DNA from: Streptomyces sp. NBC_00358
GTDB taxonomy: Bacteria > Actinomycetota > Actinomycetes > Streptomycetales > Streptomycetaceae
NCBI RefSeq assembly: GCF_036099295.1
Contig: NZ_CP107976.1
Span: forward strand, 1,798,001 to 1,862,000
Direction: 5' to 3'
Length of the DNA: 64,000 nt
Shown piece after piece: positions 15,365 through 24,573 of this stretch. The position numbers and the translations under genes were made by a program. The notes under the pieces are model-generated. The model made no database searches. It was not told where the DNA came from and was given only the letters and a program-made list of their open reading frames with translations. Numbering within the stretch: the stretch's first letter is position 1; every line of letters starts with the position of its first letter.

Positions 15365-16918
15365 GTGCCCAAGACCGAGGGCCTGCAGTGGTGGGAACCG
15401 CCGTTCTACCTGCATCCGAAACAGTTCGGCTCCCGGGCGAGGTACGACCCGACCGTCCCCCCGCACGTCGTGAAGGCAAACGGTCAGCGCAGCCGCGGGC
15501 GGGCGAAAGTCAAGAACCCCGGCACGGGAAGGGGCCCGTGGCGACAGCGGTGGACCGGGATCAACGTCCCCGTTCATGTCCTCGTGGGCCCGGCCGGCAC
15601 GGGCAAGACCCTGCTCGCTCTGGACCGGACCAACACCGGCTCCCACAGCTACTTCGACCCCTACCACTGGAGCGAGGGACGGGACGTCCACTTCGTCGAC
15701 GCCCATGACGAGTCGTCACTCGCGGCAGGCCTCACCGACCTGACCCGCCGCCTCACGGCACGGGGGGCCGCGAAAGACGGGGGCGACCGGCCGTACGGGC
15801 GAAACACCCCGGAAGACCGGGCGCTGAGTGCCCTGGTGGGGAGCCCGAAGAGCTGGGTGCTGCTGGTGGACGGGCTGGACGACCCGCGGATGGTCGCGCG
15901 GGCCTGGTCGCCCGCCGGCCTGCTCCGTCGACATCTCCGCCAGGAATTCCGGGACGGTTTCGGTCGGATCATCGTGACGTCGCGCCTCGGCGACCGCGAG
16001 GCATGGCCCCCGTGGATCACCGTGACCCCGGTCGGCCCGCTGCCCGCCCCACTCGCAGGCGAGCAGCTACGACGCCACGGTGGGGCAACCGCCGGGGCCT
16101 CGAAGGAGGCCGACCACCTGGCCGACCGACTCGGTGGCCATCCCCTCACCCTGCGCATCGCCGGAAACCACCTTCACACCGGCTCGGCGCCGAAGGCGGT
16201 GGTGAACGCCGACACGTACCGCGACTACGAGGCCCTGCTGGACAGCGATGCCGCACGACGTGGGGTGCCAGGCCCCGGCACACCACAGCTTGAGACGCTC
16301 GCAACCGTGTGCGAACTGGCCCTCGACCTGGCGGCCCGACGCGGGATACCCGAAGCCCGCCCGATCCTGCGGCTGCTCGGCTGGTTCGCCGCCGCCTCCT
16401 TCCCGAGTGAACTGCTCGTTCCCGAGGAGCTGGACCGCCTGATCCCCGGCCTCTCCGGGGACCGTCCCGACAGCGATCTGGCGCCCGCGTTCACCGACGG
16501 CAAGCTCTATGAGACCGTCCGGACGCTCCGAAGCCTGGGCCTGCTGCACACCTTCGGCCCCGACCGGGCCATCGACAAGCAGGACCGCTACCTCGCCCTC
16601 GATCCCGCGGTGGCGCAGACGCAGCGCGACGCCCTGGCCACCGAGCCCACCCAGGCAGCGGTGTTCCGGGCGGCGGCGGTCGAACTGCTGCACCGCCAGG
16701 CGGTGTCAGCCACGTCCGACCGGTCGCAGGCGTGGTGGTGGCCCGTCCTGCTGCCGCACGTGGAGGCCCTTGGCCGCCAACTGCCCACCATGGAACGCGC
16801 TTGCGCCGAACGGCTGAGGGACACCGCCGGCCGGGTTGCGGACGGCCTGCACCACAACGGGCAGGACCGTGCCGCCGTTCTGCTCCGATCGTCCATCGAG
16901 GGCCTGGGCGCAGGGTGA
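15365..16918 (+). CDS. NB-ARC-like STAND P-loop ATPase
   Basis: 517 residues from a GTG with AAAGGA eight bases upstream. After a basic N-terminal segment of about 65 residues come the STAND motifs in order: Walker A GPAGTGKT (75-82), Walker B WVLLVDGLDD (164-173), RNBS-B-like IIVTSR (202-207) and a GLPL-like GGHPL (257-261). A helical winged-helix/ARC2-like region follows (about 320-517). There is no recognisable effector domain at the N-terminus and no TPR or WD sensor at the C-terminus, so it is shorter than typical Streptomyces NB-ARC regulators. STAND proteins act as ligand-triggered switches in regulation or defence. The preceding membrane protein is the best candidate partner; a regulatory role is equally possible. 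Confidence 0.8.
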   Translation: MPKTEGLQWWEPPFYLHPKQFGSRARYDPTVPPHVVKANGQRSRGRAKVKNPGTGRGPWRQRWTGINVPVHVLVGPAGTGKTLLALDRTNTGSHSYFDPYHWSEGRDVHFVDAHDESSLAAGLTDLTRRLTARGAAKDGGDRPYGRNTPEDRALSALVGSPKSWVLLVDGLDDPRMVARAWSPAGLLRRHLRQEFRDGFGRIIVTSRLGDREAWPPWITVTPVGPLPAPLAGEQLRRHGGATAGASKEADHLADRLGGHPLTLRIAGNHLHTGSAPKAVVNADTYRDYEALLDSDAARRGVPGPGTPQLETLATVCELALDLAARRGIPEARPILRLLGWFAAASFPSELLVPEELDRLIPGLSGDRPDSDLAPAFTDGKLYETVRTLRSLGLLHTFGPDRAIDKQDRYLALDPAVAQTQRDALATEPTQAAVFRAAAVELLHRQAVSATSDRSQAWWWPVLLPHVEALGRQLPTMERACAERLRDTAGRVADGLHHNGQDRAAVLLRSSIEGLGAG

Positions 16919-17106
16919 GCCTGCACGCCACGGACCGGAGGCGCGCGTCAGGCTCGGCGGCTGCTGGTCTCGGCGGCCCATGTCCCGCTGGACGATGCCC
17001 TGTTGGGCGTCGGTGCGGGAGAAGCGCCGTGATCCGGGCAGCCGAGATCCGCGAGTGGCGCGCCCCGGACACGGGACGCCGGCTGTACGACGGGGCGGTC
17101 TGCCGG
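16919..17106 (+). other. Short intergenic region with a possible PRC-barrel gene remnant
   Basis: From the GTG at 17029, preceded by GGGAGAAG, the first eleven codons read MIRAAEIREWR, similar to the start of Streptomyces PRC-barrel proteins. The similarity then stops and the frame continues into low-complexity sequence antisense to the next gene. It may be a truncated remnant; support is weak. Confidence 0.25.
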
Positions 17107-17385
17107 TCACCCGCGGCGTTCGTGGTCCCGACGGTCCTCGCGCCTCCAGCGCGCCCGGTTCTGTCGGCTGTAGCGGCGGTCCCAGCGGTCCTGCCGGTCC
17201 CGGCGCTCCTGGTAGTCCCGGTAGCCCTTGCGGTCGGAACCGTCGCCGCGGATCCAGCCTCCCCCGCGATCACGGCCGTAGCGGGTGGCGCCGAAGAACA
17301 ACGCGGCCGCGGCCACCCACCAGAGGGGATTGAGAAAGCCGAGGCCGATCAGGACGACGATCGGCACGAGAAGCAGAACGAACAC
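17107..17385 (-). CDS. Small two-helix membrane protein with charged tail
   Basis: 92 residues from a GTG with GGAGAGG six bases upstream; the longer frame has no site and poor composition. The N-terminus is hydrophobic (MFVLLLVPIVVLIGLGFLNP, then WWVAAAALFFGATRYG), giving two membrane helices. The rest is a very Arg/Asp-rich tail (RRDRQDRWDRRYSRQNRARW). This layout recurs in small Streptomyces membrane proteins of unknown function. It is convergent with the STAND gene region and not in an obvious operon. Confidence 0.65.
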   Translation of the reverse strand: MFVLLLVPIVVLIGLGFLNPLWWVAAAALFFGATRYGRDRGGGWIRGDGSDRKGYRDYQERRDRQDRWDRRYSRQNRARWRREDRRDHERRG

Positions 17386-17861
17386 GGCGGGCCTCTCCGG
17401 AGCGGGACAAACCATCACTGCCGGGGACCAGGGCCTGTTCACACAGCGTAGCCCTTCCAAGAGGCTGCGGATAGCGCACCGTGTCCGCGGCGTCCGACGG
17501 AAGCGGTCGGAAGCGGTCGGAAGCGGATGTCCGCCCCGGCGGCCCCTCCCCGGCTCGCGGAACTCCCGCTTGCCGGGACCGCGTTGACAAGGGAGGCGGT
17601 CGGGCGGCGAACGACAGCACGGCGCAAGGCCGATCAACCAAGAGAGGGGCCTCGGGACTATGCTGCGTACGGACGTCCCAGACCCCGGCGGGCCACCACT
17701 GCTTGGCCCGCATGCCTGCGGAGAGCGGATCACCCGTCCGCCCGCCCCGCGCATCCCCGAGGTAACCGGCTGGGTCCTACGCTCCGGAACGACGGCTGCT
17801 GGATCGGTCATTCACCTGCCTGCACGACCGTACGACCGTACCGCGTACCCGGTGCGGTCCC
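17386..17861. other. 476-bp region without a gene
   Basis: It contains a 10-bp unit AAGCGGTCGG repeated about 2.6 times at 17498-17526. No frame on either strand has family-like content. It probably holds the promoter of the 92-residue gene on the minus strand. Confidence 0.45.
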
Positions 17862-18206
17862 GTGAACCGAGGCACCCCGCCCATGGGTATCCCACCGATC
17901 CTGAACGTCTGCCGGCACGACACGGACAACCGGGCGCTGGTCACCCCGACCGGCGAGATCGGCCTGAAACCCGCGCCTTTGACACCCACGCCCTTGACAC
18001 CCACGCCGGCGGAGCGGTGCCCGCACGGCGGCCGCCGGACCATCCATGTCGATGTCGACGTCTGCGCCTTGATCCACACCTTCGTCGGCATCCTGGTTCG
18101 TCCGCGCGACGCCTTGCTCCTGACACCGGTCCTCCCCTCGGGGGTGCGAACGTCGTTGATTCCGAAGGGACTTGATCACCGCTCCTCGACCCGGTGGTCG
18201 CCGTGA
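17862..18206 (+). pseudogene. Decayed STAS-domain anti-sigma factor antagonist
   Basis: The translation from 17883 (MGIPPILNVCRHDTDNRALV, then TPTGEIGL) matches the start of a STAS domain as in SpoIIAA/BldG-type antagonists, where this strand reads RALLTLxGEIDLDTAPLL. A 15-bp tandem duplication (17976-18005, giving PLTPTPLTPTP) replaces the following helix, then GGRRTIHVDVDV resembles the next strand. The phosphorylatable-Ser region (DSSG motif) is missing, and the rest of the domain is out of frame. It would have been an anti-sigma antagonist upstream of two GAF-ANTAR genes, a common neighbourhood in Streptomyces. It overlaps the next gene's start by a few codons. Confidence 0.45.
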
Positions 18207-19006
18207 TCCCCGGCAGCCGGTCGGCGCGGATCCAGGCTCTGGTGGCCGAGCAGGCGGCCCTGCGCGGCGCCCGGGTCGGCGTCCTCGACGTGTGCACGGC
18301 GGCAGTGGCGGCACTGCCGGTCGGCGGGGCCGGGATGTCCGCGATGTCCCGCGACCGGGCGAGTCATCCGCTGTGCAGCACCGACTCCGTCAGTCAGCAT
18401 CTGGAAGAACTCCAGCTCACCCTGGGCGAGGGACCGTGCGTGGACGCCTACGCCCTCGGCTCGACGGTCCTCTGCCCCGACCTGTTGGCCGGTGAACTCC
18501 AGCGCCACTGGACGGTGTTCGCCGACGCGGCCCTGGAAGCCGGTGCCAGAGCGGTCTTCGCCTTCCCCCTGCGGATCGGGGCCGTCAGCCCCGGCGTCCT
18601 CGACCTGTACTCCAGCAGTTCGGTCGAGCTGGACGCGGAGGAGGTGGCCGACGCGATGGCCTTCGCCGACGCTGCCACGTCGATTCTGCTCGATGCCCGG
18701 ATCAGTGAGACGGGTGTCCCGTTCGACACCCACGCGGCCGGCACCGACCGGCCGGACGCCTCCCCCTTCGACGACCTGGGCGGATACCGCGCCGAGATCG
18801 ACCAGGCCACCGGCATCCTCATGGTCCAGCTCGACGTCGGCTTCGAGGAAGCCTTCATCCGGTTGCGCGCCCACGCGTACGCCCGGGGGACACGGATCTC
18901 GGTGGTCGCCGCCGACGTCGTCGCCCACCGGCTCCGCCTCCCCCCGGACACGGCTCCGTCCGACATCCGACCACCGGAGACACGGCCCCCCGACGAGGAG
19001 TCCTGA
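18194..19006 (+). CDS. GAF-ANTAR transcription antiterminator
   Basis: 270 residues. A GAF domain (about 10-165; LQLTLGEGPCVDAYALGSTV, VFAFPLRIGAVSPGVLDLYS) is followed by a C-terminal ANTAR helix bundle (about 195-250; EIDQATGILMVQLDVGFEEA, LRAHAYARGTRISVVAADVV). ANTAR domains bind tandem hairpins in nascent RNA and prevent termination; the GAF part presumably senses a small ligand or redox state. The GTG at 18194 is used; the in-frame GTG at 18203 is equally possible. A second protein of the same type starts 31 bases downstream, so the two are co-transcribed and may heterodimerise. Confidence 0.88.
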   Translation: MVAVIPGSRSARIQALVAEQAALRGARVGVLDVCTAAVAALPVGGAGMSAMSRDRASHPLCSTDSVSQHLEELQLTLGEGPCVDAYALGSTVLCPDLLAGELQRHWTVFADAALEAGARAVFAFPLRIGAVSPGVLDLYSSSSVELDAEEVADAMAFADAATSILLDARISETGVPFDTHAAGTDRPDASPFDDLGGYRAEIDQATGILMVQLDVGFEEAFIRLRAHAYARGTRISVVAADVVAHRLRLPPDTAPSDIRPPETRPPDEES

Positions 19007-19037
19007 TGCTCAAGCCCCATACACAGAGGCGGGCACG

Positions 19038-19763
19038 ATGAAGGAACAGTTGATGGCCCGGACGTTCGTCGAGCTCGCCGACAGTCTCGTCGCCGACTTC
19101 GACCTGATGGACTTCCTGCGCCTGCTCACCGACCGCTGCGTCGACCTGCTCGACGCGAGCGCGGCGGGCGTCCTGCTCGCCGACCATGACGGCGTACTGC
19201 GCGTCATGGCCGCCTCCGACGAACGGGTGCGCCTCCTGGAACTCTTCCAGCTCCAGAACCACGAAGGCCCCTGCCTGGACTGCTTCCACACCGGAGCCGC
19301 CGTCTCCGTTCACGACCTGCGCGACGAGACCGCCCGCTGGCCCCTGTTCAGCGCTCAGGCGCGGCGCAGCGGCTTCACCGCCGTCCAGGCGCTGCCCATG
19401 CGCCTGCGTAACGAGGTCGTCGGCGCCCTCAACCTCTTCCACACCACCCCCGCGCCCATCAACCCCGCCTCCGCACCCTTCGCCCAGGCCCTCGCCGACG
19501 TCGCCACCATCAGCCTGCTGCAACAACGCACCACCGAGCGCAACACGCTCCTCAACGAGCAGTTGCAGTCAGCCCTCAGCAGCCGCGTCCTGATCGAACA
19601 GGCCAAGGGAAAGCTCGCCGAACGCCGCCACACGGACATGGAACGGGCCTTCACCACCCTGAGGGCCTACGCCCGCTCCCACAACCGCCGCCTCTCGGAT
19701 GTCGCCCGCGCCTTCATCGACGAATCCGAGTACCTCCCCGGCCTCAGTTCCCGAAGCTCCTGA
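19038..19763 (+). CDS. GAF-ANTAR transcription antiterminator
   Basis: 241 residues from an ATG with AGAGG about nine bases upstream. The GAF domain covers about 10-165 ([58 protein letters not shown]), with a Cys pair in GPCLDC that is typical of this subfamily. The ANTAR domain is at about 180-235 ([40 protein letters not shown]). Together with the preceding gene it forms a two-gene regulatory operon. The RNA targets are not visible here. The decayed phosphoketolase gene follows on the same strand. Confidence 0.9.
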   Translation: MKEQLMARTFVELADSLVADFDLMDFLRLLTDRCVDLLDASAAGVLLADHDGVLRVMAASDERVRLLELFQLQNHEGPCLDCFHTGAAVSVHDLRDETARWPLFSAQARRSGFTAVQALPMRLRNEVVGALNLFHTTPAPINPASAPFAQALADVATISLLQQRTTERNTLLNEQLQSALSSRVLIEQAKGKLAERRHTDMERAFTTLRAYARSHNRRLSDVARAFIDESEYLPGLSSRSS

Positions 19764-19799
19764 GCACCCGTCTCCACGAAGGGTTCGTCATACCACTCG

Positions 19800-21218
19800 G
19801 CCCCCTCCCGGAACCTCGCCCGACACGCTCCACACCCCCGACGACCCCGAACGCCTCGACGAGGAGGAACTACTCCCTCTCGCACGCCTACGGGGCCGCG
19901 TTCGACAACCCGGGGCTCCTGGCGGCCTGCGTGATCGGCGACGCCGAGGCCGAGACGGGCCCGCTGGCCGCCTCCTGGCACTCGAACAAGTTCCTCGACC
20001 CGGTACGGGACGGTGCCGTCCTGCCGATCCTGCACCTCAACGGCTACAAGATCGCCAACCCGGCGGTCCTGGCCCGGACACCGGAGCCCGAACTCGACTC
20101 CCTGCTCAGGGGATACGGCCACGAGCCACTCCACGTCACCGGGGACGACCCTCCCCCCAGCCTCCGGCCGGGGGACCCCCATCTCGCTGCGCTCGCCGTC
20201 CACCAGGCGATGGCCCGCGCCATGGACGAGGCCCTGGACCGCATCGCCGCCTTCCAGCACGCCGCCCGCGCCGAAGGCGCCGGTTCCGCCGTCACCGAAC
20301 GCCCGCGGTGGCCGGTGATCGTGCTGCGCACCCCCAAGGGCTGGACCGGACCGGCCGAGGTCGACGGCCTCCCGGTGGAGGGCACCTGGCGGGCGCACCA
20401 GGTCCCGCTGTCGGCCGTACGCGAAAACCCGGTCCATCTGCGGCAGTTGGACCAATGGCTGCGCTCCTACCGGCCGGAGGAGCTCTTCGACGAGCACGGA
20501 CGCCCCCGGGCACAGGTTCTGGCCTGTGTCCCCGACGGCTTACACCGCCTGGGTGCCAACCCGCACACCAACGGCGGTCTGCTGCTGCACGACCTGCCCC
20601 TGCCGCCCCTGGAACGGTTCGCCGTCCCGGTCGACAAGCCCGGCGCGACGGCGCATGAGCCGACCCGTGTCCTCGGCGACCTGCTGGCCCGGGTGATGGC
20701 CGACACGGGCGAACGGCGGGACTTCCGGCTGGTCGGCCCGGACGAGACGGCCTCCAACCGCCTCCAGGCCGTCTACGAAGCGAGCGGCAAGGCGTGGGAG
20801 GCCCAGGTACTGCCGACGGACGAGCACCTGGAGCGCGGCGGCCGGGTGATGGAGATCCTGTCCGAACACACCTGCCAGGGCTGGCTGGAGGGCTATCTCC
20901 TCACCGGACGGCATGGCCTGTTCTCCTGCTACGAGGCCTTCGTCCACATCGTCGACTCCATGGCGAACCAACACATCAAGTGGCTGCGCGTCGCCCGCCG
21001 GCTCCCCTGGCGCCGCCCGATCGTTCGACATGGTCGTACGCAACGACCTCGACCGGTACCGGCTGGTCATGGACGTCATCGACCGGGTGCCCGGCCTCGC
21101 GGTCCGCGCGGCGGAGCTGCGGCAGCGGATGGTCGACGTCCGCTACCGCCATCACGACTGGATCCGCGCCCACGGTCAGGACCTGCCCGAGGTCGCCGAA
21201 TGGTCCTGGAGTCAGTGA
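19800..21218 (+). pseudogene. xfp: Phosphoketolase (xfp) pseudogene with two large deletions
   Basis: The readable part starts at [19 protein letters not shown] (about 19870) and continues through the central domain ([58 protein letters not shown]). Intact phosphoketolases of about 790 residues have roughly 150 residues before this, carrying His residues and part of the thiamine diphosphate site; these are missing. At about 21021 the frame jumps from RRLPWRRPI directly to [20 protein letters not shown], losing about 200 residues and shifting frame; the C-terminus then runs to EVAEWSWSQ. The enzyme would have split xylulose-5-P or fructose-6-P to acetyl-P. It cannot be active. Confidence 0.85.
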
Positions 21219-21259
21219 CGAGTCCGGCCGCCGGTTCAGCGCAGCCGGCGGCGGAGCGG

Positions 21260-22339
21260 TCAGCCGTTCAGTGACTCCTCGGCGTCCTTCCGTGTCGGCC
21301 AGTCGTCCCGTCGCTCCCGGGCCACCTCCGCACGGCCGCCGATCCGCTTGCCGCCGGAGCCGACCCGCTCTCCGCTCAGCGAGAAGGGGGGCGCGAGGGC
21401 GGGTGCCGGGGCGGCCGGTGCCGGGATGACAGGCGCCGGGATGACAGGTGCAGGGACGGCGGGTGCAGGGACGGCGGGTTCGGGGATCACGACGCCCGTG
21501 GGCGCCGCGGGGCGCCGGATCGTCCGGCTGATCCGGTGCGTGACCCGCCCTTCGGACGCGCCGCCGGTCTCCCTGCTCTGGTGCTCGAAGAAGCGGAGCA
21601 TCTCCACGGGGAACGGCATCACGAGGGTGCTGTTCTTCTCGGCGGATACGTCCACCACGGTCTGCAACAGGCGCAGTTGGAGGGCTCCGGGGGTGTCGGC
21701 CATGGTCGCGGCGGCGTCGGTCAGCCGCTGGGACGCCTCGAACTCGCCGTCGGCGGCGATGACCCGGGCACGGCGTTCCCGCTCAGCCTCGGCCTGCTTG
21801 GACATCGAGCGCATCATCGACTCCGGAAGGGCGATGTCCTTGATCTCCACACGTTCGATGCGCAACCCCCAGGGCTCCTCGGTGGGGGCGTCCATCACCT
21901 TCTTGAGCTCAGCGTTGATGTGGTCGCGGTCGGAGAGCAGTGTGTCCAGGTCGGCCCTGCCGATGACCGAGCGGAGCGATGTCTGGGCGATCTGGGAGAC
22001 GGCGGCGGGGTAGTTGCGCACGTTCACCAGGGCTTTGACGGGGTCGATGACCTTGAAGTAGACGACAGCGTCGACGGTGAGTGTCACGTTGTCGGCGGTG
22101 ATGGACCCTTGCGGCGGGATACCGAGGACCTCGGTCTGTACGGACACCTTCCGCATCCGGTCCCCGATCGGCCGGATGACCCGCAGGCCCGGCCCGCGGA
22201 TGTCCGGCAACAGCCGCCCGAAGCGGAACACCACACCCTTCTCGTACTGCTGGACGTTGCGCACGCTGAGGGCGAGCAGGACGAGCCCGGCCACGGCGAG
22301 CACGGCCAGCACCGTGATCAGAACACCCATGATTTCCAC
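21260..22339 (-). CDS. SPFH/Band 7 (slipin-like) membrane protein
   Basis: 359 residues. An N-terminal membrane helix (about 5-25) precedes an SPFH domain (about 28-200; [55 protein letters not shown]), then a coiled-coil region ([20 protein letters not shown]) and a Pro/Ala-rich repeat tail (about 280-315, built from PAVPAP/PAPVIP units) encoded by a tandem DNA repeat near 21410-21480. Slipins form membrane-microdomain scaffolds. The GTG at 22339 and the ATG three codons later are both possible starts. Unlike the second SPFH gene at 48403 it has no NfeD partner. Confidence 0.9.
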   Translation of the reverse strand: MEIMGVLITVLAVLAVAGLVLLALSVRNVQQYEKGVVFRFGRLLPDIRGPGLRVIRPIGDRMRKVSVQTEVLGIPPQGSITADNVTLTVDAVVYFKVIDPVKALVNVRNYPAAVSQIAQTSLRSVIGRADLDTLLSDRDHINAELKKVMDAPTEEPWGLRIERVEIKDIALPESMMRSMSKQAEAERERRARVIAADGEFEASQRLTDAAATMADTPGALQLRLLQTVVDVSAEKNSTLVMPFPVEMLRFFEHQSRETGGASEGRVTHRISRTIRRPAAPTGVVIPEPAVPAPAVPAPVIPAPVIPAPAAPAPALAPPFSLSGERVGSGGKRIGGRAEVARERRDDWPTRKDAEESLNG

Positions 22340-22593
22340 ATTCCTTACGTCGATCGCGGCCCCGGACCCGAGAGGTCGGGGAAGCAGGGGGCACGGGAGA
22401 TTCCCGCCCTGCGGTTCGTGGTGCGACGGCGGTGCCGGGAGGGAGCGGTTCGCCGGCGCCGTCCGGCGGGATTCCGACGGCGCTCACGGCGGCTCTCGTC
22501 CCGCACCCCGTGGATGTGCCCGCCCGTCCGATCCTCATCCACGGGTGCGCCCGTCCGGGTGCGGCCGGGGTGGTCACAGGGCCTGCTCGGCCG

Positions 22594-23013
22594 CTATCCC
22601 GCCGTCGGCCGAGCGGAAACGACGGGGATCCGCGGACGCGCCGCCGGCTCGCCGAGCGCATCGTCCCCTTCGGAGTCCCAGGCCGCCTGAACGGCCCGGT
22701 CGGTCTCCGAGACCGTGCGCAGGCTCGCCGCCTCCACCATCAGCCGGTCCGCGTGCGAGGTGCGCAGGCAGTCCCTCCCGGCGGCCATCAGCCAAAGGGC
22801 CGAGGCGGGAGTCATCGGCATCCGCGCGCCCGCCGGTACCGCGCCCGGGACAGCCGGCCGGTACGGGTGGTCCGCCAGGTCGCGGGTGGTCCGGTCCCAC
22901 GGCGGATCGAGCGCGGCGCTCGGCGAGGAACCAGCGGAAGCTAAGGGCCTCTGACAGGACGCAGAGGAGGGCGTGCTTTCGGGCAGCGGCGTGGGGGTAG
23001 CGGTCGCATTCAT
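22594..23013 (-). pseudogene. DUF5994-like remnant (C-terminal half recognisable)
   Basis: The frame from the ATG at 23013 gives 139 residues. The last 65 (SALWLMAAGRDCLRTSHADR, VSETDRAVQAAWDSEGDD) resemble the C-terminus of DUF5994 proteins such as the intact gene at 24574 (AARLMAAASAYGGRPMTASS, RDAETAWESEGG). The N-terminal half is low-complexity Pro/Ser/Thr, and only a weak DPPWDRTTRD recalls the DPLWGRI core. The conserved WGR-NPEHWPVIP-KVGWFTPE region is absent. I read it as a decayed paralogue rather than a working gene; it could also be an unrelated small protein. Confidence 0.45.
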
Positions 23014-23285
23014 GACACGAACCCGGCTCCGGACCGACCGGAACCGGCCCGAGGTGATCAAATCGCCGAAAGCGACACGGACATGGGAGCCGGTGCGCGA
23101 AATACCCTCGGTAGCACTGAGCCTACTCCGCGGACGGTCCGGACGGACTCCGCGTGCGCACAACACGGCTGCCTCAGGACCGGGAACGAGCCCCCTCCCC
23201 TCCGGAGAACGGGGACGAGGACGGGGAGAGCAGGGGCGGGGGCGATCGTCACGAGAACGCGTGGAGGAAGCACGGTCGATCGGGT

Positions 23286-24287
23286 TCACACGCGGCGGGA
23301 GGCGATACGGTCCGGGGTCGGCCAGCGCACGTCACTGACCCAACCGAGGCGTTCGAAGAGGCGGATGACGGCGGCGGAGGGATCGATCTGGCCGCGGTCG
23401 ACACCGTGCCGGGCGCTGGTGGGGTCGGCGTGGTGCAGGTTGTGCCAGCTCTCCCCGAACGAGAGCAGGGCCAGAGGCCACAAATTGGTCGCGCGGTCGT
23501 GGAGCCGAGTGCGGAACGGACGCTCGCCGATCACATGACAGAGGGAGTTCACGCTCCAGGTGACGTGGTGGAGCAGGGCGACGCGGACAAGTCCCGCCCA
23601 CAGCAACGCCGTCAGAGCGGATGCCCAGGTGCCGCCGATCAGCAGACCGGCGGCGAAGGGGAGGGCGAGGGTGAGCACGCACAGGGACGGGAAGGCCCGG
23701 GACACGGCGCGGATATCGCGGTCGGCGACGAGGTCGGGAGCGTAACGCGCCGCGGACGTGGGGTCGTTGCGGAACAGCCAGCCGACATGGGCGTCCACCA
23801 GGCCCCGCAACTGGCCGCGCACGGACGTGCCGTAGCGGTACGGAGAGTGCGGATCGCCCGGCCGGTCGGTGAAGGCGTGGTGGCGGCGGTGGATCGCGAC
23901 CCAGCCGATCACGTCCCCCTGGAAGCTCATCGACCCGGCCGTCGCGAGCGCGATGCGCAGCGGCCGTACGGCCCGGTAGCCGCCGTGGGTCAGGCCCCGG
24001 TGGAAGCCGACGGTGACGCCCAGGCCCGTGACGGTGTACAGCACCGCGGCGAGCAGGACATCGGCAGGATGGATCAGGCGCCCCCACAGCAGCCAGCCGG
24101 CCAGGCCGAGTGCCAGGAACGGCAGGAAGACGATCAACGCCGTGATCGTCAGGGACAGCCGGTCGTTGCCGGTGCGCTCACGAGTCGTTCCACCGCGCGG
24201 GAAGGGTGCCCTCCCGTCGTACTCCAGGAGCGGTTGGGCGGTTTCCGGCTCAGCGGCGGACAGGGGAGGGAGAGTCGGGAAAGACAT
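23286..24287 (-). CDS. Membrane fatty-acyl desaturase (delta-9 type)
   Basis: 333 residues from an ATG with AAGGA seven bases upstream. The three His boxes of acyl-CoA/lipid desaturases are intact: HRGLTH (about 96-101), HRRHH (about 133-137) and ESWHNLHHA (about 275-283). HHVTWSVNSLCHVIG supplies the fourth conserved region. Paired membrane helices flank them. It introduces a cis double bond in fatty acyl chains using a di-iron centre, acting at the cytoplasmic membrane face and adjusting membrane fluidity. It is divergent from a DUF5994 gene with 286 bases between them, which contain a perfect 20-bp inverted repeat. Confidence 0.93.
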   Translation of the reverse strand: MSFPTLPPLSAAEPETAQPLLEYDGRAPFPRGGTTRERTGNDRLSLTITALIVFLPFLALGLAGWLLWGRLIHPADVLLAAVLYTVTGLGVTVGFHRGLTHGGYRAVRPLRIALATAGSMSFQGDVIGWVAIHRRHHAFTDRPGDPHSPYRYGTSVRGQLRGLVDAHVGWLFRNDPTSAARYAPDLVADRDIRAVSRAFPSLCVLTLALPFAAGLLIGGTWASALTALLWAGLVRVALLHHVTWSVNSLCHVIGERPFRTRLHDRATNLWPLALLSFGESWHNLHHADPTSARHGVDRGQIDPSAAVIRLFERLGWVSDVRWPTPDRIASRRV

Positions 24288-24413
24288 CGGCGGTCCTTGA
24301 CCTCGGGGACGACACTGCGGCCGGGGTCTTGGGCTGCGGATCTTCGACGGCGGGCCTTGCGACGAGGACGAGGCCGGTGCGATCACCGGCGCACGACGTG
24401 CCCCCGCCGTCCT

Positions 24414-24469
24414 CACCGTACTCCTGCCCGTACGGCGGCCGCAGCATGCGTACGGGCAGGAGTACGGTG
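24414..24469. promoter_or_regulatory. Perfect 20-bp inverted repeat between divergent genes
   Basis: The arm CACCGTACTCCTGCCCGTAC (24414-24433) is exactly complementary to 24450-24469; the 16-bp spacer contains GCGGCCGC. It lies 126 bases before the desaturase start and 104 before the DUF5994 start. Because the flanking genes diverge, it is not a conventional terminator. It could be a shared operator, a cruciform, or an RNA hairpin in one leader. Confidence 0.7.
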
Positions 24470-24573
24470 GGCCTACCGAGGGCATTTCGCACACCGGCTT
24501 CCACGCCGGGTCGTTCCCGGCGAAAGTGAGACCCGGGCCGCGACTCCAGGCGGCCCGGAGACGGGTCCTCAGC

